Assembly (NCBI GenBank): GCA_900469625.1
Contig: UBXV01000032.1
Span: forward strand, 6,404 to 40,834
DNA: 34,431 nucleotides
Direction of reading: 5' to 3'
From: Hyphomicrobiales bacterium
GTDB taxonomy: Bacteria; Pseudomonadota; Alphaproteobacteria; Rhizobiales; Rhizobiaceae
Shown piece after piece: positions 7,952-16,804 of this stretch. The notes below the pieces were generated by a model that searched no databases, was not told the origin of the DNA, and worked only from the letters and a program-made list of their open reading frames with translations. The position numbers were made by a program, and so were the translations under genes. Positions within the stretch are counted from its first letter, which is position 1. The number at the start of each line of letters is the position of its first letter.

Positions 7952-9211
7952 TTACTTGAGGTCGATCTGCAGCACCGTCTGCAACAGAACGTCGGCGCCG
8001 CGCGCGCATTCCTCCGGCGATGTGTATTCCGCCTCGTTGTGCGACAGGCCATCCTTCGACGGCACGAAGATCATCGCCGTCGGGCAGATACCGGCGAGAT
8101 GGGCGGCGTCGTGGCCGGCGCCGGAGACCATCTCGATGGCGGAATGGCCGAGCGCTCCGGCGCTGGCGCGGACCGCATCGACAATGAGGAGATCGAAGAC
8201 GACCGGCTGCTTCGACCAGATGCGGTCGAGCACGATCCGGGCGTCCAGCGCGTCGATCGCCTGTTCAAGCGCAGCTTGCATCTGGTCGAGCCCGGTATCG
8301 GAGGGGTGGCGCATGTCGATCTGCAAGTGCACGGAACCCGGCACGACATTGCGCGAATTCGGGCCGACGGCGGCAAAGCCTGTCGTGCCGACGCCGGGCG
8401 AGTGCCGGCGGGCGATATCGCGCACGGCAAGCACGATCTGCGAGGCTGCGACCAGCGCGTCATCGCGCTGATCCATGGGCGTACTGCCGGCATGGGCTTC
8501 CGTCCCGGTGATCGTCACATCGAACCAGCGCACACCCTGGACGCCTGTAACGATGCCTATTTCGGTCGCGGCCGCTTCCAGAAGCGGGCCCTGTTCGATG
8601 TGCAATTCGACATAGGCGGCAAAACCGACATGGCCAGGCAGAATTTCGCCGCGATAGCCGATTGCTTCGAGTGCCGCCCGAACGGTGGTTCCATCCCGGT
8701 CCTGAACCGCCTCGATCTTCGATAGCGGCGATGCGCCGGCAAAGACGCCAGACCCCATCATCGCCGGGGAGAAGCGCGAACCTTCCTCGTTCGTCCAGTT
8801 GATGACTGTAAGATCATGGCGCAGCACCGTCGCCGTTTCCTTCAGCGTCCGGATCAGCTCGACGCCGGCCAGAACTCCGAGAATGCCGTCGAACCGGCCA
8901 CCTTGCGGCTGGGTATCGAGATGGCTCCCGACTGCGATCGGCGGCAGGGACCGGTCTTCTCCGGGATAGGTGGCAAAAATGTTGCCGATCTGGTCGGTTT
9001 CGACGGTGCAGCCGAGCGAGCGGCATTCGTCGACGAACCAGTCGCGAACCTGCCGGTCCTCTTCCGTCAATGTCAGCCGGGTGACGCCGCCCTTGTCGGC
9101 GCCGCCGAAGCTGGCGGTCGAAACGATATCGGCCCAGAGGCGATCGCCGTTGATGGCGGGCATGTTGTCGCCCGAAGTCGGTGCACGGCGTGCCTGTCCC
9201 GTCGCGGTCAT
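7952..9211 (-). CDS. atcC: N-carbamoyl-L-amino acid amidohydrolase (probable N-carbamoyl-L-cysteine amidase)
   Basis: A 419-aa M20-family zinc amidase of the hydantoinase/carbamoylase group. Metal-ligand motifs are seen in order: GSHLDTQPQGGRFDG (His and Asp ligands), NWTNEEGSRF (Glu pair), ELHIEQGPLLE, and a final NEAEYT near the end (SHNEAEYTSPE). A dimerisation domain lies in the middle (GTEAHAGSTPMDQRDDAL). The length matches the family. Its start overlaps the stop of the ATC hydrolase gene by 4 bases. In the known Pseudomonas pathway, an amidase of this type turns N-carbamoyl-L-cysteine into L-cysteine, so context favours that substrate. The family assignment is firm; the substrate is inferred. 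Confidence 0.85.
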   Translation of the reverse strand: MTATGQARRAPTSGDNMPAINGDRLWADIVSTASFGGADKGGVTRLTLTEEDRQVRDWFVDECRSLGCTVETDQIGNIFATYPGEDRSLPPIAVGSHLDTQPQGGRFDGILGVLAGVELIRTLKETATVLRHDLTVINWTNEEGSRFSPAMMGSGVFAGASPLSKIEAVQDRDGTTVRAALEAIGYRGEILPGHVGFAAYVELHIEQGPLLEAAATEIGIVTGVQGVRWFDVTITGTEAHAGSTPMDQRDDALVAASQIVLAVRDIARRHSPGVGTTGFAAVGPNSRNVVPGSVHLQIDMRHPSDTGLDQMQAALEQAIDALDARIVLDRIWSKQPVVFDLLIVDAVRASAGALGHSAIEMVSGAGHDAAHLAGICPTAMIFVPSKDGLSHNEAEYTSPEECARGADVLLQTVLQIDLK

Positions 9212-9747
9212 TTCTGCTCTCCGGCGGCCGGGTCAGCGTTCAGGCGGTAGCGGAAATCGCAATGGGAGGCGCCCTGCATCACCGTCTGTGTGCGCTCCAG
9301 CGTAATGCGCGGATCGTAGCCGGTGCAGAACACGCCGTCACGGTTGCAGGAAAGCAGATGTCCGATATGGCCGAGGCCCATCTCGCGATAAGTCTCGGCG
9401 TATCGACAGCGCTTGACGTTGTAGTGGAATTCCTCGTCGGTCGCCTTGGTCACCTCGATCGTCAGGGCGTCGTCCTGCGTCCAGAGGTCCTGCAGCTCCT
9501 GGAACGTGCGCAGATTGGTGCCGCCGGGTGTCTTGGCTGCAAATGTCCGGCCCGCCTCGACGGCAGCCTGGCTGACCGCCTTGTCGAGGATCGCCTGGGC
9601 GCGTGCCTCGCCGATCTCCTCGCGCATCGCCTCATAGATTGGCGCGATGATGCCCGCCTCGATGCGCCGGCGCGCGAGAATGCCCAGTTCGCCGTCCATC
9701 GCTGCCCGCGATGTCGCGGCCTCTGCCGCCTTGTCCTGATCCGTCAT
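9208..9747 (-). CDS. atcB: L-2-amino-thiazoline-4-carboxylic acid hydrolase
   Basis: A 179-aa protein of the ATC hydrolase family. Relatives open the thiazoline ring of L-2-amino-thiazoline-4-carboxylate to give N-carbamoyl-L-cysteine. Family-like segments seen are DEEFHYNVKRCRYAETYREM (about residues 107-126), IGHLLSCNRDGVF and GASHCDFRYRL near the C-terminus, all with conserved Cys and His. AGGA lies 7 bases before the ATG at 9747. The last four bases overlap the amidase start (ATGA), so the two enzymes form a translationally coupled pair for a two-step conversion of ATC to cysteine. Other family members may act on other heterocycles. Confidence 0.85.
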   Translation of the reverse strand: MTDQDKAAEAATSRAAMDGELGILARRRIEAGIIAPIYEAMREEIGEARAQAILDKAVSQAAVEAGRTFAAKTPGGTNLRTFQELQDLWTQDDALTIEVTKATDEEFHYNVKRCRYAETYREMGLGHIGHLLSCNRDGVFCTGYDPRITLERTQTVMQGASHCDFRYRLNADPAAGEQK

Positions 9748-10102
9748 GAGATATCCTGCCTCCCTGTCCAACAGTTGGTTGGTATGACTGCGGCAAAGGA
9801 TACACCGCGGCAGCAGGCCTCGTGTTGCAAATCCGTGCCATTCGCAAGGGTGGTCGTGCAAATATTTCGCGCCTTGCGTCCCTTCTTGCGGAATTATTCT
9901 TGTGGGACGCCGGCCGGGCGCGCCACGTGTGGGCGGCACTGGCGGTTGGGGCGATGAAGACAGTCGGTCGATGCCGCTTGAAACGTGGGCATGATGCCCC
10001 GTCGCGACCGCTCGCTGACGCGCCGCCATCGGCGCAGGCATGCCCTGCGAATGCGCCTGAATCCGTTGTGTGCAAACGCTGCCGCAACCGTGCGCGCAGG
10101 CG
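9748..10102. promoter_or_regulatory. 355-bp intergenic region with palindrome upstream of the ATC operon
   Basis: No convincing gene is present; the frames across it are low-complexity or lack ribosome sites. It must hold the promoter of the ATC hydrolase-amidase pair. CCAACAGTTGG (9768-9778) is a palindrome with 5-bp arms starting 20 bases upstream of the ATG, well placed for a repressor. No clear terminator for the upstream BatD gene was found. Confidence 0.4.
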
Positions 10103-11464
10103 CTAACGGTCGATCGGCATATCGGCCTCGAGTGCAGGATTGAGATCGGGCAACGTGTTTCCGGACGGTGGTTCCAAGTCCGCGGTCTCATCGAGCCAGC
10201 GCCGCCTCGCCTTGCCCAGACCCGCCTTGAGCGGCAGGAGGTTCGGCTTTGTCGCGGTCTGCGCGACGCGATAGAGCGACTGCTGGTGGGCGGCAAAGGC
10301 CGCTTTCGTCCCGGGGTCTGCGAAGCGGTCGAGCCATGTCGTCAACGGCACATTTCCCGTCCTGCGCGACCAGGCGTCGAGCGCCGCTTCGAGACGCTTT
10401 GGATCACCGCTTCCGCATCCCTCGTCGACGCGCCGGAAAGCCGTCGCTTCGGATTGCTGCCTCAGCGTTCGCATCTCCTCGAACCATGCCTGAATGCGGC
10501 CGGCGAAAACGGCGGCGAAGTGGATCAAGAGCGCCAGGCCTATGACGGCCAGGCCAGCGGCGACCCACCATTGCCAGTCGACTGCCTGCCTCTCGGGCGG
10601 GGGAGGCGGCGGTGCGAGCGCGGTCGTGGTGGCCGGTGCTGCGGCAACCGACACCTTGACCGCCGGCGCTTCGGTGGTTTGCTGTTTGCCGCTCGACGGG
10701 TCGAACCATTGCAGGGTTATCGCAGGCAGCGTGTAGTCCCCAGGCTTTCCAAAGACATACGTTGCGGTGTCCTTGCGGATGCCGCCTCGCAGGTCGCCTT
10801 CCTCCGACTTGTCCTCGGAGAGAACGGGGTCGTGGACATAGACCTGGACATCGGCCGGAGCGTCGAAGGACGGCTCCGGGATCATCATCGCAGCCAGTCT
10901 GGCCGCATTGACGGTGACGGTGCGCACGAGGGCGTCACCGGCGACAAGGCTCGTCAGATCACGATCGAAGGTCTGGACGATCGTCACCTTGGCGGCCGTC
11001 ACGCCCGCCTGGGCACCGGTGCTGCCGGGAACTGCGGCGACCGTCAGGCGCAAACGCGGCAGCGTCACCCGACCTTGCGTGGTCTCGCCCGGAACGGCCG
11101 CGTAGCCGAACGGGATCTCGACCGGTGGCAAGGTGTAGTCGCCGGCGGCCTGCGGTGTCACGATGTAGGTCTTGCGGATACCGGAGAAGCCGACGCCATC
11201 GACGGTCTCGTTGAGATTGAGGCCGCGATCGTCGGGCATCGTCACCACGGTGCTGGGCAGGTCGAACAGCGGAAACTGCGGCGGCGAAAGGAAGAAATTC
11301 GGCACGAAAACGTCGACATCGATCTCCACCTGCTGCCCGGCGTAGATCGTACCCTTGGTCGCAATCGTTGCGCGGGCGAAAGGATCGGCGGCCACAGCGC
11401 CAGTTGCCAGCGACAGCAAGGAGACGATCAACGCGACGAGAATGGGCCAGATGCGAGCGGTCAT
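10103..11464 (-). CDS. BatD-like membrane protein
   Basis: A 453-aa protein, last of the MoxR/Bat operon. It has a Sec signal peptide at about residues 1-25 (cut near AVAADP), a long periplasmic region of two or more Ig-like beta domains (for example YIVTPQAAGDYTLPPVEIPF), and a proline run (PPPPPPE) before a single membrane anchor at about 310-330. The cytoplasmic C-terminal tail is about 120 residues. This is the layout of BatD/oxygen-tolerance proteins. The ATG overlaps the BatB stop as ATGA. In Bacteroides and Francisella-type systems such proteins act in envelope stress tolerance; the role here is inferred. Confidence 0.85.
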   Translation of the reverse strand: MTARIWPILVALIVSLLSLATGAVAADPFARATIATKGTIYAGQQVEIDVDVFVPNFFLSPPQFPLFDLPSTVVTMPDDRGLNLNETVDGVGFSGIRKTYIVTPQAAGDYTLPPVEIPFGYAAVPGETTQGRVTLPRLRLTVAAVPGSTGAQAGVTAAKVTIVQTFDRDLTSLVAGDALVRTVTVNAARLAAMMIPEPSFDAPADVQVYVHDPVLSEDKSEEGDLRGGIRKDTATYVFGKPGDYTLPAITLQWFDPSSGKQQTTEAPAVKVSVAAAPATTTALAPPPPPPERQAVDWQWWVAAGLAVIGLALLIHFAAVFAGRIQAWFEEMRTLRQQSEATAFRRVDEGCGSGDPKRLEAALDAWSRRTGNVPLTTWLDRFADPGTKAAFAAHQQSLYRVAQTATKPNLLPLKAGLGKARRRWLDETADLEPPSGNTLPDLNPALEADMPIDR

Positions 11465-13032
11465 GGCTTCGTGTCCTTGGCTTCGATCGCGAATTTGCGC
11501 GCCAGCAATTCTGCGGGCGACACCTGGATGTTGCGCATCCACATGTCGGCGGTCTGTGCGCCGCCAGGAACCGTACCCTCCTTGCCCTTCTTGCCCTTCT
11601 CGTCGAATTGCACCTCGTCCGGGTCGATGCCGGCCTGCTCCTGCTGGGCGTCCTGTTCCAGTTTGTCCTTGTCGGCCTTGCGTTTTTCAGCCACCTCCAG
11701 GTTCTGTTTGGCCTCAGGCCAGTCCGCCCGACGTTTGAGGGCCTGCTGGTAGGCCGCAATCGCCTCTTCCGCCTTGTCGAGATGCATCAGCGCATTGCCC
11801 TGATTGTAGTAGCTCTCGGCCGTATCAGCCTGCGCGAAGGCGTCGATGGCGTCCTGGAAGCGCCCGATGCGATAGAGTGCTATGCCTTGCCAGGCCGGAT
11901 CGGTGAAGTCGTCGGCGGCTGCCTGGAAATCGCCACGCTGGACGGCGCGCAGTCCCTGCTGGTCCGGGGTGAACCACAGATCGGCAAAGCTGTTGTCCGC
12001 CGCTTCCGCTTTTCCCCCCGACAACACCGTGCCGATGGCGAGCACGAAAACGGCCCAGCGCACGGACCAGCCGCGCCGGAACCAGAGCGCGGCCATCAGC
12101 GCAACTGGGATGGTCAACCACCAGCCGGCATCATACCAGCGCGTCAGACCGTCTGCTGTCTTCTGTGCGAAGCTCGTCTGGATCCGCCTGACGATCCAGC
12201 GCACGTCGGCATCGTCGGGCGTGACGGTTGCCACCTCGGCCTTCGAGGCAGACTGCAGGGCTTTCAGTGCGTCGACATCGAGTTTGGCGCGAACGCGCGC
12301 GCCGGTCGCGTCGGTGAGGAACTGGCCGTCGGCCGTCTTTACCGGGCCACCGTCGGCGGTGCCGATACCGAGCACCATCAGATCGTTTCGCCCCTGGTAG
12401 CCGGCAAAGGCGTCGAAGGCCGTGCGCTCGACGCCGTCGGTCATGAACAGGATCGTGCCAGGGACGGTCTCGCTGGAAAGCGCGGCTTCCACCACTTGCA
12501 GCGCCTTGCCGGTGTCCCGGCCGGTCACCGGCATGATGCCGGGCGACAGGGCCGCCAGATAGGTCTTGGTCAGGTTGGCATCGTCGGTGAGCGGCAGCAC
12601 CATGTGGGCGCTGCCGGCATAGGCAAAGAGCGCCGTGCGTGCGCCTTTGCGCATCGAAAGAATGTCCTGCACCTTGAGCTTGGCGCGCTCCAGGCGCGTC
12701 GGCGAGACGTCGGTGGCGTTCATCGTCTCGGTCAGGTCGATGGCGATCGCCAGAGGCGCGGTGTCCTCGACAAAGGGCGGCTTTTCGCGCTGCCACGTCG
12801 GCCCGGCAGCAGCGATCGCGGCAACCGCGATCAGGGCTGCCGTGAGATGAACGGGGTGGAACCAGTGTTTTCCGCCCTTTTCGATCAGCAGATGATCGAG
12901 AAGATGCGGCGCGATCATGCCTCGCCACTGCGCGCGCACGTCGGTGCGCCGGCCGATCAGGACGACAAGCAGCGGCGCGGCCAGCAACGCGAGCAGCCAA
13001 AGAGGACGCAGGAAATGGAAATCGGCGATCAT
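11461..13032 (-). CDS. BatB/BatC-type fusion: VWA domain plus TPR
   Basis: A 523-aa membrane protein. Two N-terminal membrane segments (about residues 10-28 and 60-78) precede a von Willebrand A domain, and two more near 310-350 precede a TPR region (about 365-450, GNALMHLDKAEEAIAAYQQA). The tail is highly charged and Lys/Glu-rich. It thus joins what are separate BatB (VWA) and BatC (TPR) proteins elsewhere. The metal-ion-dependent adhesion site reads DLTET (99-103), with Thr at both positions where DxSxS has Ser, so metal binding may be altered. The start at 13032 overlaps the BatA stop (ATGA). The frame is open far upstream, but that extension lies in the BatA gene. Confidence 0.88.
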   Translation of the reverse strand: MIADFHFLRPLWLLALLAAPLLVVLIGRRTDVRAQWRGMIAPHLLDHLLIEKGGKHWFHPVHLTAALIAVAAIAAAGPTWQREKPPFVEDTAPLAIAIDLTETMNATDVSPTRLERAKLKVQDILSMRKGARTALFAYAGSAHMVLPLTDDANLTKTYLAALSPGIMPVTGRDTGKALQVVEAALSSETVPGTILFMTDGVERTAFDAFAGYQGRNDLMVLGIGTADGGPVKTADGQFLTDATGARVRAKLDVDALKALQSASKAEVATVTPDDADVRWIVRRIQTSFAQKTADGLTRWYDAGWWLTIPVALMAALWFRRGWSVRWAVFVLAIGTVLSGGKAEAADNSFADLWFTPDQQGLRAVQRGDFQAAADDFTDPAWQGIALYRIGRFQDAIDAFAQADTAESYYNQGNALMHLDKAEEAIAAYQQALKRRADWPEAKQNLEVAEKRKADKDKLEQDAQQEQAGIDPDEVQFDEKGKKGKEGTVPGGAQTADMWMRNIQVSPAELLARKFAIEAKDTKP

Positions 13033-14033
13033 GCGTCGGCCCCCTTTTCGCGCTGCCGGGCGGTCCGCGCGGAGAGAAGCCACATGGCGGCGTGATAGAG
13101 GAGAAGGACGATCAGCGCCGCACCGAGCGGATAGTGGAACAGTTCGATGCGCGGTCGCCAGGACAGGGTCTTCTGGTTGGCTGGCGTCAGCTGGTCGAGA
13201 AGCACGTAGATGTTCTCGAGCGACGCCTGATCCTGGCCGAAGAAGTATCGGCCCTTCGTCGCGGTGGCGATCTGCTGCAACACGGACGTGTCGAGTTTCT
13301 GCTCTCCTTGGGCATTGGGATCGCCGATACCCACGGTGTGGATGACGATGTGCTTGTCGGCAGCGATGCCGGCGGCCTTGTCGGGCGGCATCTTGCTTGC
13401 GGTATCGTTTCCGTCGGTGAGCAGGATCAGAACCTTGTCGGGCGCCGTGCTCTGGTCGAACATCTTGATGGCAAGGCCGATCGCATCGCCGATGGCCGTT
13501 CGCGGACCCGCCATGCCCGGCAGGCTGTCGGCCAGCATCGCCTGCACCGTCTTGTGGTCCATCGTGAAAGGCACCAGCGGATAGGGCGCATCGCCGAAGG
13601 CGACGAGGCCGAGCCTGTCTTCGGGGCGCTTGTCGATGAAGTCGGCGACCACCTTGTGCACGGCATCGACGCGAGCCTGCAGATTGCCGGCGGGATCGTG
13701 AAAATCGCGCGTGTCCATCGATTGCGACAGGTCGATCGCCAACAACAGGTCGCGCTGCGGTTCGGTCTTTTCGATCGGCGGTTCGATATATTGCGGCCGG
13801 GCCAACGCCAGGACGACCAGGATCCAGCAGATGGGCGCGACCAGCTTCTGTCCGAAATTGGTCTTCGGCACGACAGAGCCTTCGGTCGCGCCGATGCCGG
13901 CTGCCGCCGTGATGTCCTTGAAAAAGGGAAAGCGGATCGCCGAGGACTGCTCGCGATAGGCGGGCAGCAGCCACCAGACGACGACGGGGATCGGCAGCAG
14001 TGCCAGCAGCCATGGATGATCAAGTACGTACAT
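13029..14033 (-). CDS. BatA-like VWA-domain membrane protein
   Basis: A 334-aa protein with membrane segments at about residues 8-25 and 62-80, a VWA domain at about 95-290, and a final membrane segment at about 305-325. The adhesion-site motif is intact (DLSQS, 101-105), with TAIGDAIG and LLTDGND further on supplying the other metal ligands. This is the canonical BatA layout. The ATG at 14033 is chosen because it begins the recognisable N-terminus (MYVLDHPWLL); the frame is open further upstream inside the DUF4381 gene. It overlaps that gene by 14 bases. Confidence 0.9.
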   Translation of the reverse strand: MYVLDHPWLLALLPIPVVVWWLLPAYREQSSAIRFPFFKDITAAAGIGATEGSVVPKTNFGQKLVAPICWILVVLALARPQYIEPPIEKTEPQRDLLLAIDLSQSMDTRDFHDPAGNLQARVDAVHKVVADFIDKRPEDRLGLVAFGDAPYPLVPFTMDHKTVQAMLADSLPGMAGPRTAIGDAIGLAIKMFDQSTAPDKVLILLTDGNDTASKMPPDKAAGIAADKHIVIHTVGIGDPNAQGEQKLDTSVLQQIATATKGRYFFGQDQASLENIYVLLDQLTPANQKTLSWRPRIELFHYPLGAALIVLLLYHAAMWLLSARTARQREKGADA

Positions 14034-14550
14034 GGTGCGCCTCGATCCAATGGCGTGCAGCGGCAACATGGGCGCGCGCTTCATCCGAGGGAATGGACGC
14101 CAGCGCCGCCGGGCCGCGATATTCGGCCTCTTCGAAGAAGTGTGCGGACGTTTGCGAAAGGGGCTTCCCGCCGGAATGCGCATCGAGGAATTGGGTCCAG
14201 CCGGGGCCGTTCAAGTTGGCGACTGTTTCACGCGGCCAGGCGGCAAGTGCGGTGCGCTTGAGGATGGCGGGCAGGGCTGCGAGCGCGTCGCCGCGCGTCT
14301 GTGCCGTACCGATGCGTGCTTCGATCAGGCGAAGTTCGCCAAGGGCTTCGCGGCGGTAGCGATTGATCGCGCGGTGGCGCAACCAGCGCCAGAGGGCAAA
14401 CGCGATCGCGAGGACGACGAGCGCGGCCAGTACCGCCCATGCCCAGGTCTGCGGCAGCATCGAGACATCAGGCGGCAAGGCAATATCGGCAAGACCTCGC
14501 AGTGCCGCGGCAAGACCCGGATCGACCGTTGGCGGGGGCGCGCCTTCCAT
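14020..14550 (-). CDS. DUF4381 family membrane protein
   Basis: A 176-aa protein with one membrane segment (about residues 36-56) and a cytoplasmic helical domain after a WLRHRAINRYRREAL segment. This is the DUF4381 pattern, always found in MoxR-DUF58-BatA operons. It starts two bases after the DUF58 stop and overlaps BatA by 14 bases. Its molecular role is unknown; position suggests a small scaffold subunit of the Bat complex. Confidence 0.8.
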   Translation of the reverse strand: MEGAPPPTVDPGLAAALRGLADIALPPDVSMLPQTWAWAVLAALVVLAIAFALWRWLRHRAINRYRREALGELRLIEARIGTAQTRGDALAALPAILKRTALAAWPRETVANLNGPGWTQFLDAHSGGKPLSQTSAHFFEEAEYRGPAALASIPSDEARAHVAAARHWIEAHHVRT

Positions 14551-14552
14551 CG

Positions 14553-15548
14553 CTAGCGTCTCCGTTGACGCCAGGCCAATTGGCCGAGCATGGCGCGCAA
14601 TTGCGGCGCGATCTCTTCAGCGGCCGAGATCGGAAGCATGGGCAGGCCCAGGTCTTCCTGCCAGGCGCGCAACGCCCGGCCGCGCTTGCGCGCGAAACCG
14701 TCGATCGCCTCACGCACGTTGGCCTGGCCGAACTGCAGTTCGGCCTGTGACGCGCCGCCGCTGACGACGATGTCACCCTTGCGTGGCAGCTCCAGCATGA
14801 AGGGGTCGTAGATCAGTATGGCGATGACGTCGTTGTGGGCCGAAAGCTTGAGCAGCATGTCGCGCGTCTCGAGGCCATGCCCGTCGAAATCGCTGACCAC
14901 GATGATCAGGTGGTCGTGCTTGGCGATGTTGGCGACGGTGGCAAGCACCAGATCCAGTTGCTCGTCGCCCCTTGCGACGGTGGAGCCTGCCGTGAGCGCC
15001 GTATTGTGGCGAACGATGACGTCGGCAAAACGGATGACGGCTTCGCGGCTGCGGTGGGGGCGGACTTCGTCGACGGTCTCGTCGCCGAAGACGAAGCCGC
15101 CGACCCGATCGCCGAGCGCCGTAATGCGCCAGGCGCACAGGGCCGCCACTTGTGCCGCAGCGACCGATTTCATCGCCCGGCGGCTGCCGAAGAACATGTT
15201 GATGCGCTGGTCGACGATCACGAGCGCCGGTCGATCCTTCTCCTCGTCATAAACCCGCACGACCGGTTTGCCGGTCCGCGCCGTGACCCTCCAGTCGATG
15301 GTGCGGATATCGTCGCCAGGCAGGTATTCGCGCAGCTCCTCGAAGGACAGGCCGCGGCCGCGCATGCGCGACTCGTGACGTCCGGCAAGCAGTCGCCGCA
15401 CTGGCGCCTTGCGCAGGAAACTCAAGTCGCAGGCGATCGCCTCGAGCGCGACGAGTTCGTCGACGGACGTATAGGCGCCCGACATCTCCACCTGTGCCGG
15501 ACGGGAAATGCCCTTCGATCTTGCGAATGCGGGCAAGGATATTGCCAT
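14553..15548 (-). CDS. DUF58 domain protein
   Basis: A 331-aa soluble protein with the DUF58 signature REYLPGDDIRTIDWRV, then ARTGKPVVRVYDEEKDRP, at about residues 73-110, followed by a VWA-like fold (VIVDQRINMFFGSRR; IVVSDFDGHG). DUF58 proteins accompany MoxR ATPases and are thought to work with them on VWA partners. GGAGAAGG precedes the ATG at 15548, and MoxR ends 17 bases upstream. The C-terminus is very basic (WRQRRR). Confidence 0.9.
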   Translation of the reverse strand: MAISLPAFARSKGISRPAQVEMSGAYTSVDELVALEAIACDLSFLRKAPVRRLLAGRHESRMRGRGLSFEELREYLPGDDIRTIDWRVTARTGKPVVRVYDEEKDRPALVIVDQRINMFFGSRRAMKSVAAAQVAALCAWRITALGDRVGGFVFGDETVDEVRPHRSREAVIRFADVIVRHNTALTAGSTVARGDEQLDLVLATVANIAKHDHLIIVVSDFDGHGLETRDMLLKLSAHNDVIAILIYDPFMLELPRKGDIVVSGGASQAELQFGQANVREAIDGFARKRGRALRAWQEDLGLPMLPISAAEEIAPQLRAMLGQLAWRQRRR

Positions 15549-15565
15549 CGGGCCTTCTCCTTTTG

Positions 15566-16537
15566 TCAGGCGACAGCGACCAGTTGCACGATCCGGTCGA
15601 CCACCTCGTTCGCCGTCGTGCCGCCGGCATGGGCTTCGTAGGAAAGAACCAGCCGGTGGCGGAAGACGTCGTGCACGGTCGCCTGCACGTCATCAGGCGT
15701 GACGAAATCTCGCCCCTTCAGCCAGGCGTGTGCGCGCGAGACCTTGTCGAGGCCGATGACGCCGCGCGGGCTGATGCCGACCTGGATCCATTTGGCGAGA
15801 TCCTTGTCGAGCTTGTCCGGGTAGCGGGTCGCCACGACAAGGGCGACGATATAGTCTTCGATCGCGCTCGAGACGGTCACCGCCGAGATTTCCTTGCGGG
15901 CTGTAAAGACCGCGTCCTGCGCCAGCTTTTCGTCCGACTTGGCCTTCGACGTCGTCGCCGTTTCCTCCGATCGCACCAGCCGCATGATCTCGGCCTCCGA
16001 CTTGGCGTCGGGATAATCGACCTGGATATGCATCAGGAAGCGGTCGAGCTGGGCCTCGGGCAGGGGGTAGGTGCCCTCCTGCTCGATCGGGTTTTGCGTG
16101 GCCATCACCATGAAGAGGTCCGGCAGTTCGTGACTGTCGCCGCCGACGGTGACCTGCCGCTCCTCCATCGCCTCGAGCAGCGCCGACTGCACCTTTGCGG
16201 GTGCGCGGTTCACTTCGTCGGCAAGGATAAGATTGGCGAAGATCGGGCCTTGCTGGAAGCGGAACTCGCCCTTGCCGCCTTCGGTAAAATACACTTCCGA
16301 GCCGGTGATATCCGACGGCAGGAGGTCCGGCGTGAACTGGATGCGGGACAGTTGCGCGTCGAGGTTCTTGGCCATGCTCTTGATCGCCCGTGTCTTGGCA
16401 AGGCCCGGCAGACCCTCGACGAGCAGGTGGCCGTTGCTGAGGAGACCGAGCAGCAGGCGTTCGATCATGCCCTCCTGGCCGACAATGGCTTGACCGATGC
16501 GTTTGCCCAACTGCTCGATATCGTCGCGTGTACCCAT
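15566..16537 (-). CDS. MoxR-family AAA+ ATPase
   Basis: A 323-aa AAA+ ATPase that begins the Bat operon. Walker A is GLPGLAKT (42-49), the form typical of MoxR proteins, Walker B is LILADEVNRAP (about 105-115), and sensor 1 is MATQNPIEQEGTYPLPEAQ. MoxR proteins are chaperone-like and mature or activate VWA-domain partners, here probably BatA and BatB. The ATG at 16537 is chosen from the family N-terminus; a longer frame to 16810 has no family similarity and would cross the promoter. A copy of the 17-bp shared motif lies 84 bases upstream, oriented toward this gene. Confidence 0.92.
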   Translation of the reverse strand: MGTRDDIEQLGKRIGQAIVGQEGMIERLLLGLLSNGHLLVEGLPGLAKTRAIKSMAKNLDAQLSRIQFTPDLLPSDITGSEVYFTEGGKGEFRFQQGPIFANLILADEVNRAPAKVQSALLEAMEERQVTVGGDSHELPDLFMVMATQNPIEQEGTYPLPEAQLDRFLMHIQVDYPDAKSEAEIMRLVRSEETATTSKAKSDEKLAQDAVFTARKEISAVTVSSAIEDYIVALVVATRYPDKLDKDLAKWIQVGISPRGVIGLDKVSRAHAWLKGRDFVTPDDVQATVHDVFRHRLVLSYEAHAGGTTANEVVDRIVQLVAVA

Positions 16538-16621
16538 GAGATTTCGCCCCTCTGGCCGATCCGCCGGCGCCAGTTCATGTGCGTTCCTTGCGCAGAGTAA
16601 GGTTACAAGCCGCCGATTGGA

Positions 16622-16638
16622 AAGAACGTAACAGTAAC
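16622..16638 (-). promoter_or_regulatory. Shared 17-bp motif, copy a (upstream of moxR)
   Basis: The minus strand reads GTTACTGTTACGTTCTT, one mismatch from the shared form GTWACTGTTACGTACTT. It ends 84 bases before the moxR start and points toward it. A possible -10 lies near 16597-16602, about 20 bases downstream of the motif. The placement suits an activator site just upstream of -35. Confidence 0.65.
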
Positions 16639-16712
16639 GACGGAGGCGATAACGGTTGTCAGACGCCCCCTCGACGGCACGGACGACGTCGGAAACCGGG
16701 GCCTGCGTCTCT

Positions 16713-16729
16713 GTAACAGTTAAGTACTT
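16713..16729 (+). promoter_or_regulatory. Shared 17-bp motif, copy b (upstream of the formylglycine-generating enzyme)
   Basis: The plus strand reads GTAACAGTTAAGTACTT, two differences from GTWACTGTTACGTACTT. It ends 75 bases before the start at 16805. TAGACT follows about 21 bases downstream and is a plausible -10. Copies a and b sit back to back in one divergent promoter region. Confidence 0.65.
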
Positions 16730-16804
16730 TGGGCCGCGCCGCTTTGCGGCTAGACTTCGCGCCATCAGGATGGCCGAGACATCTGCCCGGGAGACTGAAA
16801 CCGC

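Noticed and set aside
10070-11752. A 560-codon plus-strand frame
   Set aside because: It is antisense to BatD and the VWA-TPR gene, is Arg/Gly/His-rich and shows no family motif; a GC-rich shadow frame.
11461-14013. An 850-codon minus-strand frame
   Set aside because: Only 11461-13032 is the VWA-TPR gene. The upstream part is Arg/Ala/Gly-rich shadow sequence inside the BatA gene, and the ATGA overlap fixes the start.
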